Positions 34,188 to 44,240 of a DNA stretch of 64,000 nt are shown here, piece by piece (the stretch's first letter is position 1; the number at the start of each line of letters is the position of its first letter). The notes beneath the pieces are model-generated. The model saw nothing but the letters and a program-made list of their open reading frames with translations. It did no database searches and was not told where the DNA came from. The stretch is from Nemertoderma westbladi (taxonomy: Eukaryota > Xenacoelomorpha > Nemertodermatida > Nemertodermatidae). The position numbers and the translations under genes are program-made. The stretch spans positions 1 to 64,000 of the forward strand of contig JAUCBJ010008077.1 in assembly GCA_032718475.1 (NCBI GenBank), read 5' to 3'.

Positions 34188-35038
34188 TTCAGTACAATAA
34201 ATATAAATATATTAAATAAATATGATAAATAAATATATTAAATAAATATACAGAATAGATATACAGATATGAAGAATATAAGCTACGTAACTAAGACTAT
34301 AAGAACATAAAATTTGGGAAGATACAAAATGTGGTTGCATATACCCTAGTTACTTACAGGTCACATAAATTCTAAAGTAGGCCTAGGCCGATTCCCCCCT
34401 TTTGAGAGGCCATTTGCGGTGCCCTGTCAGGCCGTAATTTAGTATGTAGGCCATGGGCGTACATCCTATAATAATTAACTTTTTAGAGGCATTGGAGTTT
34501 GTTTTCCTGGTATCCTAGCAACCGGGCTGGCGACAACAGATAGCGCCAATGTGTATCATCTACCATTTCTCTGGCACGAATTTTAAATTAAGTATATCTA
34601 TTATATAACTAAAATAACTGTTTACAATCTATTTTCATTTCCGAATAAAATAATTTAATAATAATCATATTTATTATATTATTATAATATCATTTTAATG
34701 TATATAAATATATAATAATCATTAACAGTACAAATGGGGGGGGGGGGGGGATACCAAAAATATATGATAACTTATGATACACCCCCCCCCCCCCCCCCAC
34801 GTAAATGGATTGGTTACATTTATATACATATTTAGTTTTTATGATTTATGATTACGCAACCATTATGCGTTACTACTTTGGTTTTGCGGTGGAACATTTA
34901 ACCACGCAACCATTGTGCTTTACTAAAAAGTTGTTATTTATATTACAATAAATAAAACCTAGATGCGGCAGATCAATGATAATAGTAGTACTGACAGTTA
35001 CTCTACGGTAATCCGAAGATTGGCTGGAATAAAACAGT
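34188..35038. other. AT-rich spacer with G-run/C-run pair
   Basis: Holds (AAATAT)n-like repeats (34200-34260), 15 Gs near 34736-34750 and a C-run ending at 34798, 30-odd bases apart and able to pair, and an imperfect 24-bp direct repeat containing CGCAACCATT (34855 and 34900). No ORF. Confidence 0.6.
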
Positions 35039-35542
35039 TCAATGTGAAAGAAAACCCAATAGCTGCTGTAAATTTTGAGACAAGTTATTGGAATTTCTGG
35101 ATGTAAACTTTGGAACGTAGTGGATAGGATAACAGGCCACATCTCGCTTGATGTATCTCATCAAATATTTCGTAAGAATCTTCTCATCCTCTGCTGTTTC
35201 GCAATGCAAGTATACACAACATCCAATCTCATTTCCTCCAGCGCGTTTACTGTAAGTTGTTTCGTTGGACACCCCCCCGAACTCGGGGTATATGTCCACA
35301 GACACCCTGTCTGGAACATTGCGAATCCACGCCCAGACGATTCGCGCTGCTTCAGCGGCAATGTGACCAGCAAACAATCCACCCTTCTTCACTACAACTG
35401 ATCGAATACCGGTTGAAGACTGGTACACTCGATCTAGTTCGAACGTTACAATATCTCTGGGTACGACATCCACACAGTTGTAATGCCATCTTCCTCTAAT
35501 AGCGGTATAAAGTGGAACAGGGAACGTATTCAATAAACTCAT
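35039..35542 (-). CDS. HIRAN-like domain protein
   Basis: 167 residues from MSLLNTFPVPLYTAIRG to GFLSH stop. PLYTAIRG near the start and the later VFELD-type strand, IRSVVVKKGGLFAGHIAAEA and ARIVWAWI match the layout of HIRAN-domain proteins common in marine invertebrates (AIRG.....; a E-rich strand; V.V.K.G..VGH.P....R....). HIRAN domains bind DNA ends in HLTF; stand-alone invertebrate versions are uncharacterised. The start codon lies inside the 101-bp duplication created by the LINE insertion immediately upstream, so the 5' leader is displaced by 1.4 kb while the coding sequence is intact. Codons before the ATG belong to leader and LINE tail. HIRAN assignment is by pattern only. Confidence 0.55.
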   Translation of the reverse strand: MSLLNTFPVPLYTAIRGRWHYNCVDVVPRDIVTFELDRVYQSSTGIRSVVVKKGGLFAGHIAAEAARIVWAWIRNVPDRVSVDIYPEFGGVSNETTYSKRAGGNEIGCCVYLHCETAEDEKILTKYLMRYIKRDVACYPIHYVPKFTSRNSNNLSQNLQQLLGFLSH

Positions 35543-37015
35543 GATACAACTAGAATATGGAATATACTGTAGAATCCAAAAGCAATCGTGGGTGGAAAAC
35601 AAATAAGTTCTACATGGAGGCCTACTACTACTACTACTACTACTAGGATCGGCATGCTGCATTTTTAAGAATGCTGTGCCGGCTTGTCAACAAAATTGCA
35701 CCGCCACAACTCCCTATCACCCATTAAATTTGCTAGATCATCCGCATCTTTAAGGCCAGTGTCCTTTAAGATGCGTCTCAAGAAAGTCATGGGCTTTCCA
35801 CCATGCTTATTCACTCCATGAGGCTGCCAAAGTACAAGATTTTGCACTGGCTGGTCCTCATGGCGAAAGCAATGTCCTGCAAAGCGGTGGCGATTTTGTT
35901 CTAGTGTCAAGCTTGGGGGAACCAATGAGACACCTCCAATGTTATATAGTGTCTGGTTGGAGATGTGTGCATTGTACTTGACACAATGAACCCGGTGTAG
36001 CATTCTTGTGAATGTGCCATCCAAAGATTTGGTGTCCTCAGCAGTTAGAGCCCAGCATGGACTCCCGTAGAGGAGTACTGGAACTACTGCTGCTCTAAAT
36101 AATCGGACCTTAAGTTTCCGATTAATTCTCGGTGACTTCCAAATCCTGGAAAGCCTATTCAAGGCTGTCCATGCCTTTCCCTTACGTATTCGAAGGTCCT
36201 CACCTGACTTCCGGATCCATGATCCCAGGTAACAGAAGTCGTCCACATGCTCAAGCATACCATCCTTTGAGCTAATGCTCATCCGATCAGAGACTTGGTG
36301 AGGACTTTCAAAGTTAACTCTCAAAATTTTGGTCTTTCTGGAGTTAATAAAAAGACCAACACTAGAAGCAGCATGTTCCAATGAGCTGAGGAGCCGTTGG
36401 GCTCCCTCTAATGATTCTGGGAGTACTCCTAAGTCATCAGCAAAGTCTTGATCAGTTAGGTACTTGGCAGGATTTCCTCGACTTCTGGAGCCAGTAGGTG
36501 GAGTTATCATCACCCCATCATCATTATGATGATCTAAGGACATGCGTAGAACATAGTCAACCACAATAATTAACAAGAACGGTGCAAGTGTGTCTCCTTG
36601 GAGGACGCCCCATAACACTTCAAATGGTTCTGTGTCACCGTCAACAGTAGACACAAATGTTGTCGAACCATCGTATACTGATCTGATTGCTGCAATAATT
36701 TCATCAGGAATCCCATATAATGAAAGTATGCTGAACATACGTGAGCGAGAGACTGAATCAAAGGCCTTGAAGAAGTCAACAAAGATAACAGCCAGATGCC
36801 TGTCTTTCTTTTTTGATAATTCTTCAATTATCCTTCTAATGGCCAAAATGGGCTCCATGGTCCCACAACCTTTACGGAACCCATTCTGATTTCCACGGAG
36901 CAGTCTCAATAGACGGAACGTATTCAATAAACTCATGATACAACTAGAATATGGAATATACTGTAGAATCCAAAAGCAATCGTGGGTGGAAAACAAATAA
37001 GTTCTACATGGAGGC
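35521..37015 (-). mobile_element. RTE-X-like LINE insertion flanked by a 101-bp target duplication
   Basis: The LINE body is 35622-36914. The 101 bases GGAACGTATTCAATAAACTC... ...TACATGGAGGC occur at both sides (35521-35621 and 36915-37015) without visible difference. The 3' end (left) has a (TAG)n tail after GGATCGGCATGC. The 5' end is truncated within the RT, near the sequence GATTTCCACGGAGCAGTCTC. Confidence 0.9.
35665..36914 (-). CDS. Reverse transcriptase (5'-truncated, frame intact) of RTE-X-like LINE
   Basis: One open frame from the truncation point (about LLRGNQNGFRKGCGTMEP) to FVDKPAQHS stop. RT motifs: NQNGFRKG (motif 2a region), IFVDFFKAFDSV (motif A), GVLQGDTLAPFLL (motif B), DQDFADDLGVL (motif C; the DD pair kept), then the post-RT region with GSWIRKSGEDLRIRKGKAW, LLYGSPCWALTAEDTKSL and the zinc-like HCFRHEDQPVQNLVLWQPH. 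The N-terminal endonuclease and thumb-proximal parts are absent. The first 27 codons of the frame (MFSTHDCFWIL...) translate the target duplication and are not LINE sequence. It cannot move on its own but shows the family was recently active. Confidence 0.9.
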
Positions 37016-37651
37016 GTAGGGAAGGATATACCATTATAATTTAGTAAGTTTGAGATATGTAAACTTAATATTTATTATTTACCATACTCTACATGGGCAC
37101 ATTTTACTTTATAAGAATATAATTATTTAATAACCAGATTCAATTACGGTCCCAAAAAAATTAAAGGGAAATGTAAACAACAGTAGGTCAAGTCTTAAAA
37201 GGCCGACAACAAAATGTTTTCATAAGTTTTTGAAATATTATTAACTAAATTTCAACTGCATATTATATCAAATAGGCCTACTGTATGCGCCAATAAATTT
37301 AATTAAAGAAAGAAATAATTTAAATAATAAAAATAATTTAAATCGTTTAATTGAAATGTAGAAAAAAACAGCAGCGCAAGTACTGACTATCAAGGTATAC
37401 TACAGGTAATTGTTTTCCTCTGTTTAACTTGCATTTGTATTAATAATGCATAGCTATTTATGAAATAAATAAAATATTCCAGAATTCTGTGTATTTATAA
37501 AATAGAATAAAATAGCCCTTTGGAGGTGAAAATACATGCAACTTTCGAACGCCCATATCTCAGCTATTTCCCAACCAAATTCAAATATTTTTACATTTTT
37601 TATTTGGAATCTTGGCATGGTCAGCTTTCGTACCAACAATTTCGTACCAAT
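37016..37651. other. AT-rich spacer
   Basis: No gene recognised. Confidence 0.5.
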
Positions 37652-38139
37652 TGTTACGCTAGGTCTGTTAACCCACTAGCTCGTATATAAACCATATAAA
37701 TCACACCGCGGCAAGTTACGGTATTTATGACTGTCAGCGATAGTTAGGATTCGCTGCGCGGGGATTGTTTTCCCGTGAGTTTGGTCTGTTACTGTAACTG
37801 TACATCTGCCTCACCGGTTAGAGGACACGTTTCCTTTTGTCTAGTTCGTAGGCATTAGACCCGCTCACGTACATAGAATAGACACTAGGCTCTGCTCCTC
37901 GCCAGTAGCAGTTTGCGTATTGTATCTGTTTGTTTAGATACCCTGGACTGGGATTTGTTGTCAGATACTGTACGAGCCCGTTTCATTACTAGAGTCTTAC
38001 AGTAAGATACATCGTTACTAGGATCTGGTAAGCGGTATACTACTGGACTTTACAGTAAGAGATATTCTATAGCTTCATATTAGTAGATTTGCAGGCCATA
38101 GGATAGCCCTTACCGTAGAGGATCCCCTCTCAAAATACA
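37652..38139 (+). mobile_element. LTR-like repeat, copy 2 (488 bp)
   Basis: Direct-strand copy of the 28474-28960 repeat: starts TGTTACGCTAGG, TATA-like CGTATATAAACC, ends CTCAAAATACA. Equal length of the two copies and TG...CA ends support LTR borders. It adjoins a piggyBac coding fragment on its right, so it probably inserted into, or recombined with, that older element. Confidence 0.65.
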
Positions 38140-38444
38140 TCTCATCATGTAGTGCCGCTCGCCGAACCCACGCATGGTTTAAAAAACTAGGCATTCACTT
38201 TATTCAGCGCCTATTATTGAATGCGTACGTTTTATACAAACAAGAACAAAAACCTGTAACACGAAACGAGAAACCTAAAAAAATCGTATTCACGGATTTT
38301 GTGTATCACTCTGTGGCCTTTCTTACTGGAGTTCCTGATGAGAACAAACGAGTTACAACAAAGAGGAAGTCGACTCCTGCTACCTCATCCCAGCCACAGG
38401 GTACCCTTTTGTTAGAAAAATATCACCATAAGGATCTCATATAA
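38140..38444 (+). pseudogene. piggyBac transposase fragment (end of DDE domain)
   Basis: Reads SAARRTHAWFKKLGIHFIQR, then LLLNAYVLYKQEQKP and KIVFTDFVYHSVAFLTG. W-x-K-x-x-x-x-x-x-x-x...NAYVLY...F..F....A is the conserved helix pair ending the DDE_Tnp_1_7 (piggyBac) catalytic domain. The catalytic aspartates lie upstream in the family and are missing, lost at the junction with the LTR-like repeat. A 28-residue linker follows and the frame stops before any cysteine-rich domain. Confidence 0.75.
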
Positions 38445-38639
38445 AAAAATGTTTTTTTCAGTGCCCTAGATGTATGCTTTTTTTTTATCTTCAGTATGGA
38501 AGGGGTTAAGAAGAAGTGAGTTATCACTAATGGTATAAATTTTTAATTATGAAAATGGTATATATATAATATATACCGATAATTGTTATTTTTTGACATT
38601 TTTATATTTTGGGTTTTTTAACATAACCTAACCTAACCT
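38445..38639. other. AT-rich spacer with three AACCT words
   Basis: Ends in AACCTAACCTAACCTAAT. Only three units, too short to call telomeric. Confidence 0.5.
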
Positions 38640-38851
38640 AATGGTGGGTACTGGGGTAGATCAGTTGGTTGAGCGCGATCGACAGAGGAGCCTTTGGGTC
38701 GCCTCTGGCTTCAGCCGACTGTTTGCTTGCTAACCTAGCCGTGGACAAACCTAACACTATCCAAGCGTAACCCTACACAAACTAATCTAACCAAACCAAA
38801 CCCTATCACTAAATACTACAAAATATCAACTGTATTATAACATTTATATAG
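38640..38851 (+). repeat. Possible tRNA-derived SINE
   Basis: GGTAGATCAGTTGGTTGAGCGC fits a box A; a downstream GGCTTCAGCCGACTG is only a weak box B. A CTAACC/AACCAAACC-rich tail follows. Low certainty. Confidence 0.3.
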
Positions 38852-39110
38852 TCTTGCTTTGCCATCCTTCCCGCAACGCCACTCTCAAATTTGTATTTCG
38901 CCAACACCTGGTCAAATGGCTGTACACCAACCAATTGAACCAATGAGATACGATGGTATCGAAATTAGTAATCTACACCCCTCACAAATATATTACTCCA
39001 ACCGACAGCCTCAATCTGAACCGGTTCAGCTGCCATCAACAAACGTGGTGACACCGCCACCATTGGCTCTACCACCAGAATCTGGCTCTACTAGTGTCCA
39101 CAGTGTGGTG
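38852..39110 (+). CDS. Candidate Pro-rich exon, unidentified
   Basis: Begins after an acceptor-like CATTTATATAG. The open frame LPSFPQRHSQICISPTPGQM continues with RYDGIEISNLHPSQIYYSNR, a Pro-rich stretch (TPPPLALPPES) and GSTSVHS, before a possible donor at GTGTGGTGTG. Composition suggests a disordered protein segment. No family recognised. Confidence 0.3.
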
Positions 39111-39350
39111 TGTTTTCTAACCAGAAATATAAATTATACTGAAGTATATCAGTTACAGAGGTGATACAGAAATAACAGTATCAACGGAATGTTATGTGTG
39201 AATGTGAGAAATATTAAAAACTATATAACAGTATGAAATAGGCCTAGTTTAAACTAAAACTACTTAATATTATTCTTTACAATATCCTGTATTGTGCTTC
39301 CGACTATCTGAATCAGACCTATACTGTATATATAAAAACCTAATGCTCAA

Positions 39351-39493
39351 GGGGTCATCCATAAAGGACGTCTGAGTAAATCAAAATCCCGGATTTAAGA
39401 ACCCCCCCCCCCCCCCCCCCCTCCCCCCTGTCGGAATATGTCCGGATTTTGATGACCCCCTCTGATCTCGGCGTCCTTTTATGGACGACACCC
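39351..39493. mobile_element. 143-bp palindromic MITE with poly-C loop
   Basis: GGGGTCATCCATAAAGGACG pairs with CGTCCTTTTATGGACGACACCC. Further in, ATCAAAATCCCGGAT pairs with GTCCGGATTTTGAT. A 20-C run plus CTCCCCCC occupies the loop. The whole unit can fold as one long hairpin, typical of small non-autonomous DNA transposons. Confidence 0.75.
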
Positions 39494-41093
39494 AAAATAA
39501 TTAATAAATTATTATATTGCTTATTTAGTTTATCAACTCACTTTATCATAATTACAATATAGTTAACTAACCTTATAGCTGAAGTTTTGAGTTGTAGATA
39601 GGGTTTTAGAGCCACAAAATTCTTTAACAATAACATACTGGAAGGATATACGAAGATTTTCGCAAACTTTGTATAGTTTGTCAAATGGAGACCAAAGTGT
39701 TAATGGAATTTCGCGTCCATATCATCCCGGAGAATTATTACTTTTAAGGGGATCAGTACAGGAAATCAAATTTTTTTTTTCAATTTTTTTTATTATATTT
39801 CATTTAGAGATGAAGATTCCAAATTTTAAAACCGTTTAGCAAGATCTGTCTTACTTCTCGAGATATGGCTGTCTGTCCGATTGACTGTCGGTTTATCCGT
39901 CAGAATGTCTGTCCATCAATAAAAAGCAAACTATCTGTCTAAAAAATTCCCTATAAGGGTTTTTTCGTGGTTGGTGACTTTATTTCTGATGTCAATATTC
40001 AAATTTGGCTTCGTCGTTTCTGTCTATATGCCTGTCAGTATGTCCGTCAAAAAATTACCGACAGACAGACTGACTGCCAAACAGACAATTTGGAAGTCTT
40101 CAGATGTTAAATCTGACACTCGAAATGAATTCTGCGACCAGGAAAACCCCTATAAAAATAATTATTTTGTAATCTTAATTTAAGTTATATTTCTGGACAC
40201 TGCTGTTATGTGCTATGCTGGTCTATTTTGTCCAAAACGAACTGTATTTTGTAATCTTAGCTTATTTATTGTTATAAGTTATTGTTATGTTATATGTGGA
40301 AAACGTTCAATTTCATGGATTTTTCCTAGTAACATGTTTCCATTGCAACAAGATGTATAATTGTTGATATATTTTTCACACTCAGGTACAAATAAACATT
40401 CGTTCATATACTACAAATAGATGAAAGTCCAAAATTACGAACAAACCTTTTCCAATGCAATACTCATTTATTTATATGAACTGTACTGTTTGAATTCGAA
40501 CTCGATAATACTTCGAAAATACTTTTCACATAAGACCCTCAGCACCTCCAGCGCGCCACCCCATCTCCCCCCAACCACCCCCCCTCCCCCCCCCCCCCCC
40601 CTCCCCCCAACCACCCATCCCCACCCCCCCCCCCTCCCATCGGACTACATCCCTATAAGTAATTCTTATTAAATAATTATTGATTATGAAAATAATATTA
40701 ACTAATGTGAAGTCACCGCGATGGGAATTAAACCAGTGTTTATCAGTTGCCGACCAGCCATACAGACCGCTACACCACGCTGTTTGAAACAGCAGACTAC
40801 CTCGCTTCAATGCCTGTGTCAAAAACGCTGTCCCTTCTTCAACACAGGGTTATACAATTGGGGTCTGTCGAATTAAATTCATTTTTTCATTCATTTTTTT
40901 TCAAAATTATGTTCATTAACTATATTATTGAATGAGACATCCAGGTACAAGGTAAGTCGCACGTGCTCTATACATTATTTAAGATACACATAAATCGGAC
41001 GTGCTGTAATCGACATTGTTAATTATCTGTTGATACAAAGAAAAACTACTGTACATCATGTGATTTAATATCCATTGTATTAAAGAAATTTAG
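39494..41093. other. Spacer with TGTC-rich and C-rich simple repeats
   Basis: TGTC/GACA-rich, AAAACCCC-spaced sequence at 39860-40150 resembles the arms of 16576-18354. A (C)n/CCCCA-rich stretch lies at 40545-40640. No gene. Confidence 0.6.
40714..40790 (-). repeat. tRNA-like sequence (degenerate)
   Basis: On the minus strand GTGGTGTAGCGGTCTGTATGGC resembles box A with a tRNA start, and CACTGGTTTAATTCCCATCG resembles a decayed T-arm. The stem mismatches mean a pseudogene or SINE head. Confidence 0.4.
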
Positions 41094-41294
41094 ATATAGG
41101 TTGGGGCCTAACTACCCAATATAACCCTGTGATTGGATATAGGTTGGGGCCTAACTACCCAATATAACCCTGTGATTGGATATAGGTTGGGCCTAACTAC
41201 CCAATATAACCCTGTGATTGGATATAGATAGGGGCCTAACTACCCAATATAACCCTGTGATTGGATATAGGTAGGGGCCTAACTACCCAATATA
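41094..41294. repeat. 43-bp minisatellite, about five copies
   Basis: The unit GATATAGGTTGGGGCCTAACTACCCAATATAACCCTGTGATTG repeats head-to-tail with minor changes. Confidence 0.93.
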
Positions 41295-41967
41295 AGCAAT
41301 ATTGGTTTTTATTTGATAGACTAACCCAGTAACTAGCCTCCCCGCCCAGCATTCAATGTATTACAACAGTCCATTGGGGCCTGTGATTGGATAATTACAG
41401 TATTAGTACATCCTATTTAACAGACTTACACTTGTTCAAGACCTGTTCTCCTTTCAGAAACTACCGTACAGATATATTAGTAAACGCAATTAGTAAATTT
41501 TTATTAAAACTATATTTTTAAACTTATCGGTATATATAGGTTATATAATCTAATTATGTCGAAGGCACCTGCTATAAATATAACAAACTGTAGGGTCACA
41601 ATTCAAAATACCCATAACCATTATGGACAGCCGCCATCGGTTGCTTAATAATAAATTAAATTATGCTAAATTAAATTATATTACTGTATAGCTAAATTAT
41701 ATCTATTATTATTCTCAATAAAAAAGTAAATTGTTCTAACTCAAGCTCTAATCTGCAAACGGCAAACATTAACTATTAGGTCTAAAGCAAGTTTCCATCA
41801 CCTCAGCTGTTTCATCTCTCCACCTACTGACATTTGACTATGTCTACATTTCTCTAAATTGTTAACTCGGTCCTCCAAATTTTATCTTTCTTGTTTTAAT
41901 TTTCAACTCATTCCTTCAAAGTTACTCCTTCTTGTTTGACTGCATATACGTTTCTCCGAATTTACAA
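41295..41967. other. AT-rich spacer upstream of the zinc-finger gene
   Basis: No gene recognised. Confidence 0.4.
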
Positions 41968-44240
41968 ATGGCACCTCACAAAAATCGTACCTACCTTGTT
42001 TGTCCCGTTGATGGTTGTTCGTTCAAAGAACCCACACAATACTTATTAAGCCACCTCAAGCACCACACCCTGATGCCAGGTGAGAGCAAGTGTTAAGCTA
42101 AGTACAGCTTGTAGTGTTAAGCTAATAGAGCTAAGTACAGTAAGTTTTCACAGGAAGAAGTAGGTAGGTTGTACCAAAAGGCCAGACTTGATAAAAATTT
42201 CCCCAAGAATACTAATAATACTGATGTGGAAGAAGTAGAAAACCTTAGGGTAATATTTCTATTTCCCTTGGAAATATAGTGGAGGTGGTAGGAGAAATAC
42301 TTGCGGGTGGTGGGATCAGTGTTGTAAAGCTCTGTAGCTTTTTAAAAAGATATGAGGTTGATATTGATACGACTGACATAGATAACTCTGCAGGTGCTAC
42401 ATTAAAGCATGAAACATCAGCCTGCACCTCCACTGATCGTCCATCTGTGGTAAATGTGCATTCACCACTGATTGGTCTTGATGTGCCACCCTCTTGTTCC
42501 TATGCCCCTCCAAGTTCACCAAATAAACTATTAATAAAAATAAATCATAAAAGAAAGTGTCGTATATTTGACTCGGATTCTGATACTAGCTTTAGTGAAA
42601 GTCCTCAAAACTCACCGAAAAAATTAAGAACAGAAAATCAAGAACATCTATCAGAACCATCTATATCATGGGGGGAAGGGTCAATAAAATCTAAAATTCA
42701 AAATGCTGGACTATATAAACGTTTCAACCTGGACAAAGCACCATCTGTTAATAGGTTTTACCTTTCAGAATGTAATAGGATGGAAGGGAAATCTGGGGGG
42801 GGGGGGGGGCAAAGTTATCCAAAAGTTATCCCAATCCTATGACGTACTTAAAATCGCAAGCTATATAAATGACCGAACCGGAAAAAAACATGAGGAATAC
42901 ACACTATGTAGATGAGTATTTATACAAGCTTAAGGAATTAGGAATGACTGCAGAGAGTATTAAGTATCCATTAAAAAACTTAAAGAAGTACATGAAGTTC
43001 AGAATAAACGAGTAAGGCCACTTTAGAATAAAACCTGACTCATTGTGGGACCAATTTAAAGATTGTTTAGATGCTCACCAAGCCTTCCAAAAGTCGAGTA
43101 TTTCTAACCTCATAAGTAAGAGAATTATACAACGTAGGATAGAGGACTATGAAAAGTTTGTAGATAGAGATCCACGAGAAACTATACGTATTATAACAGA
43201 TAGTAATGTTAAGGAGCAAGTTGAATTAGCAAAACAAAATTTACTACGCCAAAAACAAATAAATAGGACAGATTACCTTCTTGTTGTGAGCCCTTCTCTA
43301 AGTCTTGTTGTTCTTGTTCTTGTTGTTGCTTGATATGAGGTCCCTCATGGCCCCCCTTATGGTTCTAGAAGTACAAAGACCGATGGTTGTGAGCACTTGA
43401 CAGCTTTCTGAGTTTCGTCGTGGGGGGCAACCTAAATTCTGTGGGGATGGTATACATGTTGTTGCTGTTGCTGAGTTGCTTGCCCATTTTGGCTTATCAG
43501 ATGATCTCTATGATGAAACTTTATTCTATACTGAAAATATTAGACCTAAAATCGTTCGAATGCAACCCAAATCTGTAGATATTGCTAATGATCTAAAATA
43601 TGTCTTTCTAAATACAGTAGGTAAGCAATTCATTAGCCCTGGACAGGAATTAAAGAGACTTTACGACACATTCCCCGAAATTCCATACCACAATTTAACT
43701 CCCATGGCTTGTCGCAAGTTGTTAGAGACTGCAGCTATGGGTTTTGACGAAGAAACTCAGAAAGCTGCATCGTTCTATTTAGCACACTCAGAAAAAATCG
43801 CTTGCATAGACTCTAAGTTTAAGGTTAAAAATGTATTAGCTGCCCATAATGCTCTACATCAGCTCCTATTAACACCTCCAATAACCCCCACTACACCAGA
43901 TAGGCCAACTAATCCAACCTCCACAACACCAGATAGGCCAACTAATCCAACCTCCACAACACCAGATAGGCCAACTAATCCAACCACCACAACACCAGAT
44001 AGGCCAACTATTTCAACCCCCACAACACCAGATAGTCCAACTATACAAACTCCACAAAGCCCACCAATAAAGGAATCTTATATAAAATTAACTGCCCATT
44101 CAAATGTATCACCACAAAAAATTGCCCCACCATTGGCAATCTATTATCCCCTCTGGCAGTCCCTAACTTCTGTGGCTTGTAACCTGTCATCTCTCCCTAA
44201 CCAATTGGCAATGTATGTTGCCCCATGCGTTGGTAGGTGA
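41968..44240 (+). pseudogene. C2H2 zinc-finger plus tyrosine-recombinase-like gene, degenerate
   Basis: Starts MAPHKNRTYLVCPVDGC, a C2H2 finger (CPVDGC...HLKHH), with a donor-like CCAG/GTGAGA at 42080. Next come EEVGRLYQKARLDKNFPKN after an acceptor (42154), a disordered segment (42280-42780) with FDSDSDTSFSESPQNSP, and after a frameshift at a poly-G run a SAM-like piece (VDEYLYKLKELGMTAESIKY, PLKNLKKYMKFR). Then WDQFKDCLDAHQAF and LMVLEVQRPMVV, whose QRP fits the first catalytic Arg of YR proteins. Last, LTPMACRKLLET and FYLAHSEKIA (second Arg; H), but no Tyr where HS...A..Y is expected (ACIDSKF). It ends in a 10-residue TTPDRPTNPT repeat. Several frameshifts. Family guess: Crypton-like or a domesticated YR relative; moderate certainty. 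Confidence 0.5.
43891..44050 (+). repeat. 30-bp in-frame tandem repeat (TTPDRPTNPT)
   Basis: Five units ACACCAGATAGGCCAACTAA-type encode a 10-residue Thr/Pro-rich repeat at the C-terminus of the tyrosine-recombinase-like frame. Confidence 0.9.

Noticed and set aside
34900-34916. CATTGTG as right RSS-like end of the RAG1-like element
   Set aside because: No matching CACAATG end or target duplication on the left side; a heptamer alone occurs by chance.
38625-38640. AACCT repeats as telomere
   Set aside because: Only three units, interior position.
40526-40822. Gly/Arg/Trp-rich minus ORF and Pro-rich plus ORF
   Set aside because: Simple C-rich repeat read in both directions.
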